Counted from the stretch's first letter, positions 20,898 to 28,366 are shown. The stretch: DNA of 28,593 nt from UBA11524 sp964542315 (GCA_964542315.1 CAZIUA010000028.1:1-28593), one strand, 5' to 3'. A program made the numbers and translations. The notes: a model not told the origin generated them from the sequence alone.

Positions 20898-20926
20898 TTG
20901 ACGAATTGGGCGGAAAAAGATATAAT
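20898..20926 (+). promoter_or_regulatory. Promoter of mtnN
   Basis: TTGACG (20898-20903), 17 bp, TATAAT (20921-20926), giving a leader of about 30 bases. Confidence 0.85.
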
Positions 20927-20963
20927 AGGTCTGTATGTCTATCTGATATGGAGGAGGAACACG

Positions 20964-21668
20964 ATGTACGGACTGATCGGAGCGATGTCGGTAGAGGTCG
21001 AGGCGCTGATGGCGCAGGTGGAAGACCGCCGGGAAGAGAAGATCGGCATGGATGTGTTTGTCAGCGGCAAGCTGTTTGGCCAGGACGCAGTGCTGGCGGT
21101 GTGCGGGCCTGGCAAGGTCAACGCGGCCCTGTGCGCGCAGAGCATGATTCTGCGGTATCAGCCGGAATGGGTGCTGAATCTGGGCGTGGCCGGCGCAGGC
21201 GAGAGCGGCGTGGGCATTGGCGATATGGTGGTGGCCACGGCGGCCGTGCAGCATGATATGGATACTTCGCCCATCGGTGACCCCGTGGGGCTGATCAGCA
21301 AGCTGAATGTTGTGGAGATCCCCTGCGACGCGGCGCTTCGTGCGCGGCTGGTCAAGGCGGCGGAAAAGGTCGAGGGGCTTCGGGTGCATGAGGGCATCAT
21401 CGCCACGGGCGATCAGTTCATCTGCTCGGGCGATGTCCGCAGCCGCATCCACCAGCAGTTCCATGCCAAGGCGGTGGAGATGGAAGGCGGCGCGGTGGCG
21501 CATGCCTGCTATGTCCATGGTGTGCCCTGCGCGGTGCTGCGCTCGATTTCCGACCAGGCGGACGGCCATAGCGATATGGATTATCCGACCTTCACCCGTC
21601 TGGCGGCGAGCCATTCTCAGCAGGTGGTGGAAAACCTGCTGCGGGATGCGTCTTTTTCTCGCGCGTGA
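20964..21668 (+). CDS. mtnN: 5'-methylthioadenosine/S-adenosylhomocysteine nucleosidase
   Basis: This enzyme hydrolyses the N-glycosidic bond of MTA, SAH and 5'-deoxyadenosine, clearing products of methylation and radical SAM reactions. The 234-residue length fits. The N-terminal GAMSVEVEAL holds the catalytic-base region (Glu11, E. coli Glu12). VEMEGGAVAH carries Glu174 and SISDQAD carries Asp197, both at the E. coli numbers. CGPGKVNAAL and NLGVAGA are further family motifs. The start at 20964 has GGAGGA about 8 bases upstream; the longer reading from 20898 would include the promoter. It is a single-gene unit, with no luxS nearby. Confidence 0.96.
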   Translation: MYGLIGAMSVEVEALMAQVEDRREEKIGMDVFVSGKLFGQDAVLAVCGPGKVNAALCAQSMILRYQPEWVLNLGVAGAGESGVGIGDMVVATAAVQHDMDTSPIGDPVGLISKLNVVEIPCDAALRARLVKAAEKVEGLRVHEGIIATGDQFICSGDVRSRIHQQFHAKAVEMEGGAVAHACYVHGVPCAVLRSISDQADGHSDMDYPTFTRLAASHSQQVVENLLRDASFSRA

Positions 21669-21681
21669 TGACCTTGCGCCC

Positions 21682-21710
21682 TTGCTATTTTGACGCAGAA
21701 GCGGTATAAT
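21682..21710 (+). promoter_or_regulatory. Promoter of the degenerate receiver gene
   Basis: TTGCTA (21682-21687), 17 bp, TATAAT (21705-21710), 36 bases before the start codon. Confidence 0.75.
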
Positions 21711-21746
21711 ATTCTTGTCGATTTATTGATTGTGGAGGCTGCACAG

Positions 21747-22553
21747 ATGTACAAACTCCTTCTTGTTAGCAACAGTCAGGCTGTCCGGGATGCATTTTCT
21801 GCCGTCGATTGGGAGAATATGGGCTATAAGACGCCCCGCATGGTGGAGAATGAGCAGGAGGCCATCACGAGCCTGAAGGCCTTCCATGCCGATGCGGTGG
21901 CTATTGCGCTTCCTCAGGCGGAGGATGCTGCCCTGATGGATCGGCTGATGGCGGATTACCCCGAGCTGCCGGTGATGGAAGCGCCGGATATGCGCGGCGA
22001 AGTCGAGCTGCGCGCGCTGGAGCTCCGCAAGATCCTCAGCCGTGTCAATGCTGATATTTCCAATGACAGCTATACCCAGGCGGATCGAATGATGAGCTGC
22101 CGCCATGCCTATTTCCGCTCACTGATGGATGGGCGTGTCCCCACGGGGAAGGACGTCAAGCGAATGCTGCGTCTGGTGCGCAGCAAGATGGATCCGGATC
22201 GCCCCTGTGTGGTGGCGGAGCTTCAGATGCCCGCGAACAGCGACTTCCTCAAGGGCCGCTGGCATTACGGCCCGGAGCGCCTGGAGATGGCCCTGCGCAA
22301 TATCTTCGGCGTGGAAGTGGGTGGCATGCGCATCCTGAGCTGTGTGCTGCCGAATGAACATATCATGCTCCTGGGCTGCCCGATGTATCATCAGGCAATG
22401 GCCACGGAGGAGCGCTCCATGACCGGCGTGCTGTCCGCCCATGTGCAGGACTGCATCGACCATGTGGAGGAATTCCTGGGTATCGACCTGGAGATCACCT
22501 CCCTGCGCGTGCTGCCTGCGCTGACCGCCATGGCGCGCGACCAGCAGAAATAA
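21747..22553 (+). CDS. Degenerate receiver-domain protein, unknown function
   Basis: 268 residues. The first about 110 follow the pattern of YesN-type response regulators (MYKLLLVSNSQAVRDAFSAV, then DWENMGYKT, matching the usual I-DWE-x-GF region). The residues needed for phosphorylation are missing: the acidic pair near the N-terminus is SNS, and the acceptor Asp position is in AVAIALPQ. No AraC-type DNA-binding domain follows. The rest (about 115-268; LMDGRVPTGKDVKRMLRLVR, MRILSCVLPNEHIMLLGCPM) is unfamiliar. It may be a phosphorylation-independent protein-interaction module. GGAGG lies 8 bases before ATG 21747. The SPFH gene follows after 46 bases and is probably co-transcribed. Confidence 0.7.
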   Translation: MYKLLLVSNSQAVRDAFSAVDWENMGYKTPRMVENEQEAITSLKAFHADAVAIALPQAEDAALMDRLMADYPELPVMEAPDMRGEVELRALELRKILSRVNADISNDSYTQADRMMSCRHAYFRSLMDGRVPTGKDVKRMLRLVRSKMDPDRPCVVAELQMPANSDFLKGRWHYGPERLEMALRNIFGVEVGGMRILSCVLPNEHIMLLGCPMYHQAMATEERSMTGVLSAHVQDCIDHVEEFLGIDLEITSLRVLPALTAMARDQQK

Positions 22554-22599
22554 GCCTGGCTGTACCAACATATCTTCCAATTTAAAAGGAGGCTTCCGT

Positions 22600-23667
22600 A
22601 TGGGGATTTTTGACGCGATCGGCGGCCTGGTCAAGGGCCAGTTCATCGATGTGATCGAATGGACGGAAAACGCCGGCAATACCATGGTGTACAAGTATAA
22701 CATGGGCGGCAAGGAGATCATGATGGGCGCGCAGCTCACCGTGCGGGAAAGCCAGGTGGCCATCTTCGTCAATGAGGGCGAGCTGGCGGACGTGTATGGG
22801 CCCGGCCGGTATGAGCTGTCCACCTCCAACATGCCCGTGATGACCAAGCTGCAATCCTGGCGATTCGGCTTCAACAGCCCCTTCAAGGCCGATGTGTATT
22901 TCATCAGCACGCGTCAGTTCCTTGATCGCAAGTGGGGGACGACCAATCCCGTCATGATGCGCGATGCGGAATTCGGCATGATCCGCCTGCGTGCCTTCGG
23001 TGCATATGCCTTCAAGGTCTGCGAGCCGGCGACCTTCCTGCGTGAGGTGTTCGGCACGCGTGCCATCACCACGGTGGAGGATGTGGAAGGCCAGATCAAG
23101 CGGATGCTGGTCAGCGGCCTGTCCGATGCCATCGCTGAGAGCAAGATCCCCGCGCTGGATCTGGCGGCGAATTATGAGGAATTGTCCGATGCGGCGCGCA
23201 AGGCCATCGATCCGAAAGTACGCGAGCTGGGTCTGACGCTGACCTCTTTCGTCATCGAGAATATCTCCCTGCCCGAGGAAGTCGAGAAGTCCATGGACAA
23301 GCGGACTTCCATGGGCGTGTTGGGCGATCTGAACCGCTACACCCAGTATCAGGCCGCTGAAGCCCTGCAGGATGCAGCGCGGACGCCCAACAGCGCCGCC
23401 GGGGCCGGTATGGGCATGGGTGCAGGCGTGGCCATGGGGCAGATGTTCGCCAATGCCCTGGGGCAGCAGCAACAGCAGCAGCCTGCCGCACAGCCTGTGG
23501 CCAAGGGCGGATTCTGCACGGAATGCGGCAGCGCACTGACGCCCGGCGCGAAGTTCTGCGCCAACTGCGGCGCCAAGCAGGCCGGTGCATCCGTTTGTCC
23601 CGGATGCGGCCAGCCGCTGAATCCCAGTGCCAAGTTCTGCGCCAACTGCGGCCAGAAGCTCGGCTGA
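22600..23667 (+). CDS. SPFH-domain protein with two C-terminal zinc ribbons
   Basis: 355 residues. The N-terminal about 250 form an SPFH/band-7-like domain of the YdjI/virion-core-like type (MGIFDAIGGLVKGQFIDVIE, VRESQVAIFVNEGELADVY, GPGRYELST). A Gly/Met/Gln-rich linker follows (about 268-300). Two zinc ribbons finish the protein: CTECGSALTPGAKFCANCG (about 306-324) and CPGCGQPLNPSAKFCANCG (about 333-351), each CxxC-CxxC. No transmembrane helix is present, so membrane association would be peripheral. Relatives in Bacillus sit in membrane-stress operons (PspA/LiaH-like context). Here it follows the degenerate receiver gene, with GGAGG 7 bases before the ATG, and is followed by a terminator. 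Confidence 0.87.
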   Translation: MGIFDAIGGLVKGQFIDVIEWTENAGNTMVYKYNMGGKEIMMGAQLTVRESQVAIFVNEGELADVYGPGRYELSTSNMPVMTKLQSWRFGFNSPFKADVYFISTRQFLDRKWGTTNPVMMRDAEFGMIRLRAFGAYAFKVCEPATFLREVFGTRAITTVEDVEGQIKRMLVSGLSDAIAESKIPALDLAANYEELSDAARKAIDPKVRELGLTLTSFVIENISLPEEVEKSMDKRTSMGVLGDLNRYTQYQAAEALQDAARTPNSAAGAGMGMGAGVAMGQMFANALGQQQQQQPAAQPVAKGGFCTECGSALTPGAKFCANCGAKQAGASVCPGCGQPLNPSAKFCANCGQKLG

Positions 23668-23688
23668 ACCTGACAAGCATATCCAATG

Positions 23689-23719
23689 AGCCAGAGGCCC
23701 CGCGCTTCTGGCTTTTTTT
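23689..23719 (+). terminator. Intrinsic terminator of the SPFH gene
   Basis: AGCCAGA / TCTGGCT with an 11-base loop is followed by seven T residues, 21 bases after the stop. Confidence 0.9.
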
Positions 23720-23734
23720 GATGTCTGCGCACAT

Positions 23735-23763
23735 AAAAAGCTGATGCACTTTCCTGCACCAGC
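23735..23763 (-). terminator. Intrinsic terminator of the SSB-like gene
   Basis: On the minus strand GCTGGTGCA / TGCATCAGC (one G-U) is followed by five U residues, 11 bases after the stop at 23775. Confidence 0.85.
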
Positions 23764-23774
23764 CTTGCTGTGAT

Positions 23775-24491
23775 TTATTGCGGATTCCCCAGGAAGGCCG
23801 CATCGCTGGACGGCTCGAACCGCACCGGGACGTCCTCATGCATCCCCGGACGAATGACATACGGCGCACTGGGCTGCACGGCGTTTTCCGCCATGGACAG
23901 CCGTCCCACGGACACCTCGTAGGCCGTCTTGTTCAGCACGGTGCCGTCCGCCAGCTGTTTCTGATACGCGCGGGACTGGAAGCGCCCCAGCAGGGTCACC
24001 TTGTCGCCCACCTTGAGGTGGCTGGCGAAGCGCGCAGTGCGCCCCCAGGTGATGCAGGGGATATAGTCGCTCTTGCCGTAGGCGCGGTTGACGGCCAACA
24101 TCAGATCGGCGATCTCGCGGCCAAAGGGCGTCGTGCGGTAACTCGGCGGCTTGCACAGCGCACCGGTGAGCTGCACCTGGTTGGGATTCTCCTCCGTCTC
24201 CGGATCCAGCAGCCGCTGGGCAAAGCCGGTGATCAGTAGGCGTCCGGCGCCTTCGATGACCTTGTTGTAGCTGCGCAGTTGCCCCTCGAAGCGCAGGGGA
24301 GCCCCCACGTCCAGGGTGACGCCCTCCATCAGCCGTTCGGAGATGGTGACGGGCAGAAGATCCTCCGCCCCGGACAGGCGTGGAACGGAGAGCGTCGCAT
24401 AGTAGAATTTCTCGCCGAAGACCTCGTGACCGTAGGCGGGCGTGTCTGTCAGGATGCCGCTCAAATGCAGGTAGTTCCCGGTTTCTTCCAT
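23775..24491 (-). CDS. Double-OB-fold single-stranded DNA-binding-like protein
   Basis: 238 residues forming two consecutive OB-fold units. The first (about 5-95) includes NYLHLSGILTDTPAYGHEVF and LRFEGQLRSYN. The second (about 104-200) includes VQLTGALCKPPSYRTTPFGR, ADLMLAVNR and VGDKVTLLGRFQSR. The second half strongly resembles SSB (TPxGRxIADLxLAVNR, IPCITWGRTA). The acidic C-terminal tip typical of SSB (DDDIPF) is absent; the end reads AAFLGNPQ. It is therefore probably an accessory SSB relative rather than the replication SSB. AAAGGTGA lies 6-7 bases before the ATG. The PdaB-like gene lies 67 bases upstream on the same strand. Confidence 0.78.
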   Translation of the reverse strand: MEETGNYLHLSGILTDTPAYGHEVFGEKFYYATLSVPRLSGAEDLLPVTISERLMEGVTLDVGAPLRFEGQLRSYNKVIEGAGRLLITGFAQRLLDPETEENPNQVQLTGALCKPPSYRTTPFGREIADLMLAVNRAYGKSDYIPCITWGRTARFASHLKVGDKVTLLGRFQSRAYQKQLADGTVLNKTAYEVSVGRLSMAENAVQPSAPYVIRPGMHEDVPVRFEPSSDAAFLGNPQ

Positions 24492-24558
24492 AGCGATTCA
24501 CCTTTCTTTGTCGCCTTGCGTGCCATATGTGCGGGCATGCAGGCCTCTTGGTGGGACG

Positions 24559-25386
24559 TCACGGGGCGGCAGCATGCTGCTTGCCCTGGACGTCGATGGT
24601 GGTAGCACCAGACAGGAGGATGTCCTTTGCGGAGACGATCTTGAACCCCTCTGCCTGATAGAATTTCAGAATGGCGGGCAGTGCGTCCACGATGTACTGT
24701 GAGTCATTGTGGAAGAGGATGATATCCCCGCTCTGCACGTTGCTTGTTGCGCGCCGGATGAGATCCTCCACGCCGCGGTTTTTCCAGTCCAGCGAATCCA
24801 CCGACCACTGCACCGCCTCGTAGCCTTCATCTCGCACGATGGTGATGACCTTGCTGTTGTAGTCCCCGTAGGGCGGCCGGAAGAGCGTCGGACGGGTGCC
24901 GGTCAGCGCTTCGATCTTGTCCGAGCAGGAGGCGAGCTCCTGGCGGATCTTCGCATCGCTGATCTGGGTGAAATGCGCGTGGCTGGCGGAGTGGTTGCCG
25001 ATCTCGTGTCCGCGCGCGGCGATCTCCTGCACCAATTCGGGGAATTGATCCACCCAGATGCCCACGAGGAAGAAGGTCGCCTTAGCGTCGTATTCATCCA
25101 GCAGGTCGAGGATCTTGCGGGTCTTGTCGCCGCCCCAGGAGGCATCGAAGGTGACGGAGATCACCTTGTCATCCCGATCCACGGAGTAGATGGGAAGCAC
25201 TTTCCTGGAGGCCACCACAGCGGTCGCGTCCGCCTGCAGCGGGCCGAGGTAGAGCGCGCACAGCAGCACCAGCGCTGCGCTCAGACCGATCAGGCGCGTG
25301 TCAGGGCGGAAACGTCGCCGGGGTTTCGCCGTCCAGTTCATGGACGGCCTGGCTCGCGGCGTCAATGGGGGAAGCTTGCTCATCAT
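24559..25386 (-). CDS. Polysaccharide deacetylase, PdaB-like
   Basis: 275 residues. A basic N-terminus leads to one membrane helix (about 32-50), then an external NodB domain. Motifs: TFDASWGGD (79-87), a sporulation-type variant of TFDDG in which the second metal ligand is displaced; HEIGNHSASH (His132 and His136); RPPYGDYN; WSVDSLDWKN; and ILFHND. Such enzymes remove N- or O-acetyl groups from peptidoglycan or related glycans; PdaB acts late in Bacillus sporulation. The start at 25386 has GAGAGG about 11 bases upstream; ATG 25404 has none. A CATACATT box (25412-25405) with ATAT 14 bp upstream resembles a mother-cell sigma-E promoter but would start almost on the ribosome-binding site, so it is doubtful. 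Confidence 0.87.
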   Translation of the reverse strand: MMSKLPPLTPRARPSMNWTAKPRRRFRPDTRLIGLSAALVLLCALYLGPLQADATAVVASRKVLPIYSVDRDDKVISVTFDASWGGDKTRKILDLLDEYDAKATFFLVGIWVDQFPELVQEIAARGHEIGNHSASHAHFTQISDAKIRQELASCSDKIEALTGTRPTLFRPPYGDYNSKVITIVRDEGYEAVQWSVDSLDWKNRGVEDLIRRATSNVQSGDIILFHNDSQYIVDALPAILKFYQAEGFKIVSAKDILLSGATTIDVQGKQHAAAP

Positions 25387-25701
25387 CTGCCACCATCCTC
25401 TCATAATGTATGCGCAGGAGGACGCGATATACCGCGTGCGCCTGCCTCCGCCAAAGGAAGCGCGCTTTCGACAGGCGGCCCTTGCGGCGATCCGGATGGG
25501 ACAATGTATGAGGAACGCTTCACCAATAAAACGTTCTGCGCGGAGAAATTTATCCAGCGCGCGGAAAGATTTACAATAGTTTTACAATTCGGAAACTATT
25601 CTACACCTTTCAAAAGGATTATACCGGCTAAATATGACGATACGATGAACAAACGGAGAAAAAATGGCAGAGAAGTCAACTCGTCCCTGCATTTTGGCAC
25701 G
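25387..25701. other. Gene-free stretch upstream of pdaB-like gene
   Basis: No convincing gene on either strand. The part 25500-25670 is clearly more AT-rich than its surroundings. Short open frames here lack ribosome-binding sites and family resemblance. Apart from the doubtful CATACATT box I see no named signal. Confidence 0.6.
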
Positions 25702-25729
25702 AAAAAGGCTCCGGAATCCATCCGGAGCC
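25702..25729 (-). terminator. Intrinsic terminator in the phosphoribosyltransferase 3' region
   Basis: On the minus strand GGCTCCGGA / TCCGGAGCC with a five-base loop is followed by five U residues (25706-25702). It ends the long 3' region of the gene at 25993-26640. The loop and one arm also form one of the two 15-bp direct repeats described below. Confidence 0.8.
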
Positions 25730-25747
25730 ACAGCCTGTCGAAAAAAC

Positions 25748-25784
25748 AAGCCGGTTGCTTCAGTTACTCGCCGTCGGCAGACTG
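25748..25784 (-). repeat. Conserved 37-base 3'-UTR element, copy 2
   Basis: Matches 16310-16346 at 33 of 37 positions, in the same orientation and the same place relative to an intrinsic terminator. It lies at one end of the 225-bp block. Confidence 0.7.
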
Positions 25785-25910
25785 CAAATCGAAAATCGGC
25801 GACATGTGCGGCGATTTTCGTACGATTTTGCTTGCAAAAATCGCTCCCTTACATGGAGAAACGGCCGTCAGGGCTGCTTGTAGCCCTGACAGTGACGGAG
25901 TACAAAACTC

Positions 25911-25936
25911 AAAAAAGTGGCTTTCGCCACTTTTTT
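25911..25936 (-). terminator. Symmetrical hairpin terminator near the phosphoribosyltransferase gene
   Basis: AAAAAAGTGGC-TTTC-GCCACTTTTTT is a perfect 11-bp stem with A and U tracts on both sides, so it can terminate in either direction. It lies about 57 bases after the stop at 25993. Confidence 0.8.
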
Positions 25937-25992
25937 GATACCCTGAGGTTCCTGAATCCATCCGGAGCTAATTCTGCAGGCCGAAGTGTCCC

Positions 25993-26640
25993 TTATCCGC
26001 CAAAGCTGGATACGCCGAATGCGTTGACCATGGCGTCCAGCCGCTGCTGCGCCTTGCACATCGGGCATTCGTGGGAGGGGGTGCTGCGGTAGTCGGGCAG
26101 GTCGTTCTTCATGGTGAAGATGGCATCGATGTTGAAGCCCTCGCAGCTGTCCACACAGGAGAAGATGGCACAAATGCCTGCAGGTTTGCCGCTGTAATAG
26201 CGGATGGCCTCCACAGCCGCCTGCACGGTGTAGCCCGTGGTGACGGAGGATGCCAGCACCAGCACGTTCTTGCCGACGATCATGGGCGCAGAGTTGTCGC
26301 GGAAGATCAGCTGGGAGCCGGTGGTGTGTTCCGGCGTGACGATATAGATGGTGTTGTGCGCGTTGTAGTTGGCAAAGCCGCGGCGGGTGAGCTCGCTGGC
26401 CATGCATGCGCCGATGACCTCCGTGCCGTCCAGGCAGAGGATGGTATCGATGACGGTGATGGGGTTGATGTGGCCGCAAAGCTGCTCAGCCACCTCGCGC
26501 GCCTCGGACAGGCGGTGCTTGGTCATGGTCAGATCGATGTAATAGTTGATGTGGCTGTGGCTGGTGGCAAAATGCCCCATGGCAACGCGGAAGGGGATGT
26601 TGGAATTGTTCGTGCGGGTCTCGAAAAGACGGATGGCCAT
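25993..26640 (-). CDS. Phosphoribosyltransferase-like protein with C-terminal CxxC
   Basis: 215 residues. The core follows the type I phosphoribosyltransferase fold: a hood-like N-terminal part, IDTILCLDGTEVIGACMASE, and VLVLASSVTTGYTVQAAVEA at the position of the PRPP-binding loop. The TTG of that loop is kept but the two acidic residues that normally precede it are Ser/Ala (ASSVTTG). It ends with HECPMCK (191-196), a probable half zinc site; CVDSC at 162-166 may add ligands. Orotate phosphoribosyltransferase relatives are the nearest guess, but the altered loop makes catalysis uncertain; a nucleotide-sensing role is possible. GGAG lies about 8 bases before the ATG, with a strong promoter of its own. 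Confidence 0.7.
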   Translation of the reverse strand: MAIRLFETRTNNSNIPFRVAMGHFATSHSHINYYIDLTMTKHRLSEAREVAEQLCGHINPITVIDTILCLDGTEVIGACMASELTRRGFANYNAHNTIYIVTPEHTTGSQLIFRDNSAPMIVGKNVLVLASSVTTGYTVQAAVEAIRYYSGKPAGICAIFSCVDSCEGFNIDAIFTMKNDLPDYRSTPSHECPMCKAQQRLDAMVNAFGVSSFGG

Positions 26641-26694
26641 AACGATCTCTCCTCACATCATGAAATTGCCAGGAAACGGTGGTTTGATAGCATC

Positions 26695-26723
26695 ATCATA
26701 GCATATAAATGTCCGACTGTCAA
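26695..26723 (-). promoter_or_regulatory. Consensus promoter of the phosphoribosyltransferase-like gene
   Basis: The minus strand reads TTGACA (26723-26718), 17 bp, TATGAT (26700-26695), leaving a leader of about 50 bases. It starts 24 bases after the mutY stop. Confidence 0.82.
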
Positions 26724-26747
26724 CCAAAAAACACATTCAGCACATGA

Positions 26748-27785
26748 TTATTGTTCACGCACGACCTGTACGGCGGCTTTCATCGCGGCGGGGATCGCCA
26801 ATGCGGACAGCCCGTCCAGCGGCACGAAGGCGTATCCGGCCGGAGCCTGCGCCGCTTCATCGGCGGACATGGTGTACAGATGCATCTCCCATACCTGATG
26901 GGTGAAGATGTGCTTCGCTTCGCCTGCGTCCTTCACCTGGCGGACGTCCAGATGCGTCAGCCGCTTCACCTCGCGCGGCAGCGTCCGGGTGGCGAATGCG
27001 CCCTCCGCCATGGGGAAGACCCACAGGCCCCGCAGCAGTGCCTCCGTCCGCTGACGCATCAGCACTTTGTTTCCGCTGAAAATCAGGCAAACGGCGTATT
27101 CGATGACCTTCGGCGGATTCTTCCGCGGCAGGATGGGTAGTTCGTCTGCGTCCCCAGCGGCGAAGGCATCACACATGCCCTGCAGCGGACATTTCTCACA
27201 ATTCGGCGTGCCGGGAACGCAGACAGTCGCGCCGAGATCCATCATCGCCTGATTGAAGTCCCCTGGGCGATCCTTCGGCACCAGCGAGGCCGCCACGCCT
27301 TCCAGCTCCCGCCGCACGGACGGGATGCCCACGTTCTCGCGGATGCCCTTCAACCGGCTGACCACGCGGATCACATTGCCGTCCACCGCAGGGACAGGTT
27401 GATCAAACGCGATGCTTGCGATGGCTCCGGCGGTGTACGGGCCGATGCCGCGTATCTGCCGCAGCGCCTCGACCGTATTCGGGATCGCGCCGCCGAATTC
27501 GTCCATCACCTGCTTCGCGCCTGCGTGTAGATTCCGCGCCCGGCTGTAGTAGCCAAGTCCCTCCCATAATTTCAGGACGTCATCCTCCGGTGCATCCGCC
27601 AGATCAGCCACCGTCGGAAAGCACTCCAGGAAGCGCGCATAGTACCCTAAAACGGTCTCCACGCGGGTCTGCTGGAGCATCGTCTCCGAGATCCAGGTGC
27701 GGTAGGGGTCGTGGATGCCGCGCCAGGGCAGCGTCCGCGCATGACGGTCATACCAGGTCAGCAGCAGGGGAGCAATGGTCTGCAT
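26748..27785 (-). CDS. mutY: A/G-specific adenine DNA glycosylase
   Basis: MutY removes adenine mispaired with 8-oxoguanine. The 345-residue product has the expected order: catalytic Glu in WISETMLQQTRV; helix-hairpin-helix IRGIGPYTAGAIASIAF; catalytic Asp in AVDGNVIRVVSR; [4Fe-4S] ligands in CVPGTPNCEKCPLQGMC (C-x6-C-x2-C-x5-C); and a C-terminal NUDIX-like domain (about 230-345) for 8-oxoG recognition. The start at 27785 (MQTIAP) has GGAGG 5 bases upstream; the longer reading from 27905 runs across the promoter. It is a single-gene unit transcribed away from groES, with no clear terminator. Confidence 0.96.
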   Translation of the reverse strand: MQTIAPLLLTWYDRHARTLPWRGIHDPYRTWISETMLQQTRVETVLGYYARFLECFPTVADLADAPEDDVLKLWEGLGYYSRARNLHAGAKQVMDEFGGAIPNTVEALRQIRGIGPYTAGAIASIAFDQPVPAVDGNVIRVVSRLKGIRENVGIPSVRRELEGVAASLVPKDRPGDFNQAMMDLGATVCVPGTPNCEKCPLQGMCDAFAAGDADELPILPRKNPPKVIEYAVCLIFSGNKVLMRQRTEALLRGLWVFPMAEGAFATRTLPREVKRLTHLDVRQVKDAGEAKHIFTHQVWEMHLYTMSADEAAQAPAGYAFVPLDGLSALAIPAAMKAAVQVVREQ

Positions 27786-27813
27786 AGTGTCCTCCGTGTT
27801 CTTTCTTGAGGCT

Positions 27814-27843
27814 ATTATAGCATGTTTTGCGCCCCGAACACAA
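27814..27843 (-). promoter_or_regulatory. Promoter of mutY
   Basis: The minus strand has TTGTGT (27843-27838), 18 bp and an extended -10 (TGC-TATAAT, 27819-27814), 28 bases before the start codon. Confidence 0.7.
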
Positions 27844-27914
27844 CCAATCCTGAAAAAGAGCGCCTCCGCAGAGGAAAAAATCAAAAAAATCCGCAAATAG
27901 AACAAACGTTCCTC

Positions 27915-27942
27915 TTGCGATATGGAAGAAATAGCGTATAAT
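27915..27942 (+). promoter_or_regulatory. Sigma-A promoter of groES-groEL
   Basis: TTGCGA (27915-27920), 16 bp, TATAAT (27937-27942), immediately upstream of the CIRCE element. Confidence 0.85.
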
Positions 27943-27954
27943 AGACATTGTCAG

Positions 27955-27981
27955 TTAGCACTCACCTCGAACGAGTGCTAA
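27955..27981 (+). promoter_or_regulatory. CIRCE element (HrcA operator)
   Basis: TTAGCACTC-N9-GAGTGCTAA, a perfect match to the CIRCE consensus, starts 12 bases after the -10. HrcA repression released by heat or misfolded protein is expected from known biology; hrcA itself is not in the window. Confidence 0.98.
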
Positions 27982-28007
27982 TACCGAACAAACAGGAGGA
28001 ACCAACC

Positions 28008-28292
28008 ATGACCGTGAAACCTTTGGGTGACCGCGTTGTCATCAAGAATGTAGAAGCAGAAGAAACCACCAAGTCCGGCCTGATCCTGACCAGCGCCGCG
28101 AAGGAAAAGCCCCAGATGGCCGAGGTGCTGGCTGTGGGTCCCGGCGGCAATGTGGACGGCAAGGAAGTCACCATGCAGGTGGCTGTCGGCCAGAAGGTCA
28201 TTTATTCCAAGTATGCCGGCACGGAAGTGAAGATCGACGGCGAAGAGATCATCATCGTGCGCCAGAGCGACATCCTGGCCATCGTCGAGTAA
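28008..28292 (+). CDS. groS: Co-chaperonin GroES
   Basis: The 94-residue GroES forms the heptameric lid of the GroEL folding chamber. Motifs: KPLGDRVVIK at the N-terminus, the mobile loop around ETTKSGLILTSAAKEKPQ, VLAVGPGG, VIYSKYAGTEVKIDGEEIII and the C-terminal ILAIVE. The start at 28008 has AGGAGG 8 bases upstream; the longer reading from 27948 would span CIRCE. It is first in the groES-groEL operon. Confidence 0.98.
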   Translation: MTVKPLGDRVVIKNVEAEETTKSGLILTSAAKEKPQMAEVLAVGPGGNVDGKEVTMQVAVGQKVIYSKYAGTEVKIDGEEIIIVRQSDILAIVE

Positions 28293-28310
28293 GGGGACTT
28301 CATCCCGCTT

Positions 28311-28331
28311 ATGCCCTGTGAGCAAGGGCAT
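28311..28331 (+). promoter_or_regulatory. Intercistronic hairpin between groES and groEL
   Basis: ATGCCCT / AGGGCAT with a seven-base loop and no T-tract. It is not a terminator; an mRNA processing or stability role is possible. Confidence 0.45.
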
Positions 28332-28366
28332 CCCTGTCGTGTATGTGAAGTAAGGAGTGTATGATT

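Larger units (their letters stand above)
25714..25968. repeat. Hairpin-rich 225-bp block between 15-bp direct repeats (MITE-like)
   Basis: GAATCCATCCGGAGC occurs at 25714-25728 and again at 25954-25968, bracketing 225 bp. The block starts and ends with an imperfect inverted repeat (CAGCCTGTCGAAAAAA at 25731-25746; CAGGGTATCAAAAAA on the minus strand at 25945-25931; 11 of 15 match). Inside are 9-bp stems at 25790-25820 and 25867-25890, a CGATTTTGC/GCAAAAATCG stem at 25823-25843, and a hairpin at 25911-25936. There is no open frame with coding character. It could be a small non-autonomous mobile element inserted in a terminator, or a structured 3' RNA. Confidence 0.6.

Noticed and set aside
24709..25938. 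409-residue plus-strand open frame across the PdaB-like gene and the gene-free stretch
   Set aside because: Antisense to a motif-supported deacetylase, then running through hairpins and AT-rich DNA; no start signal.
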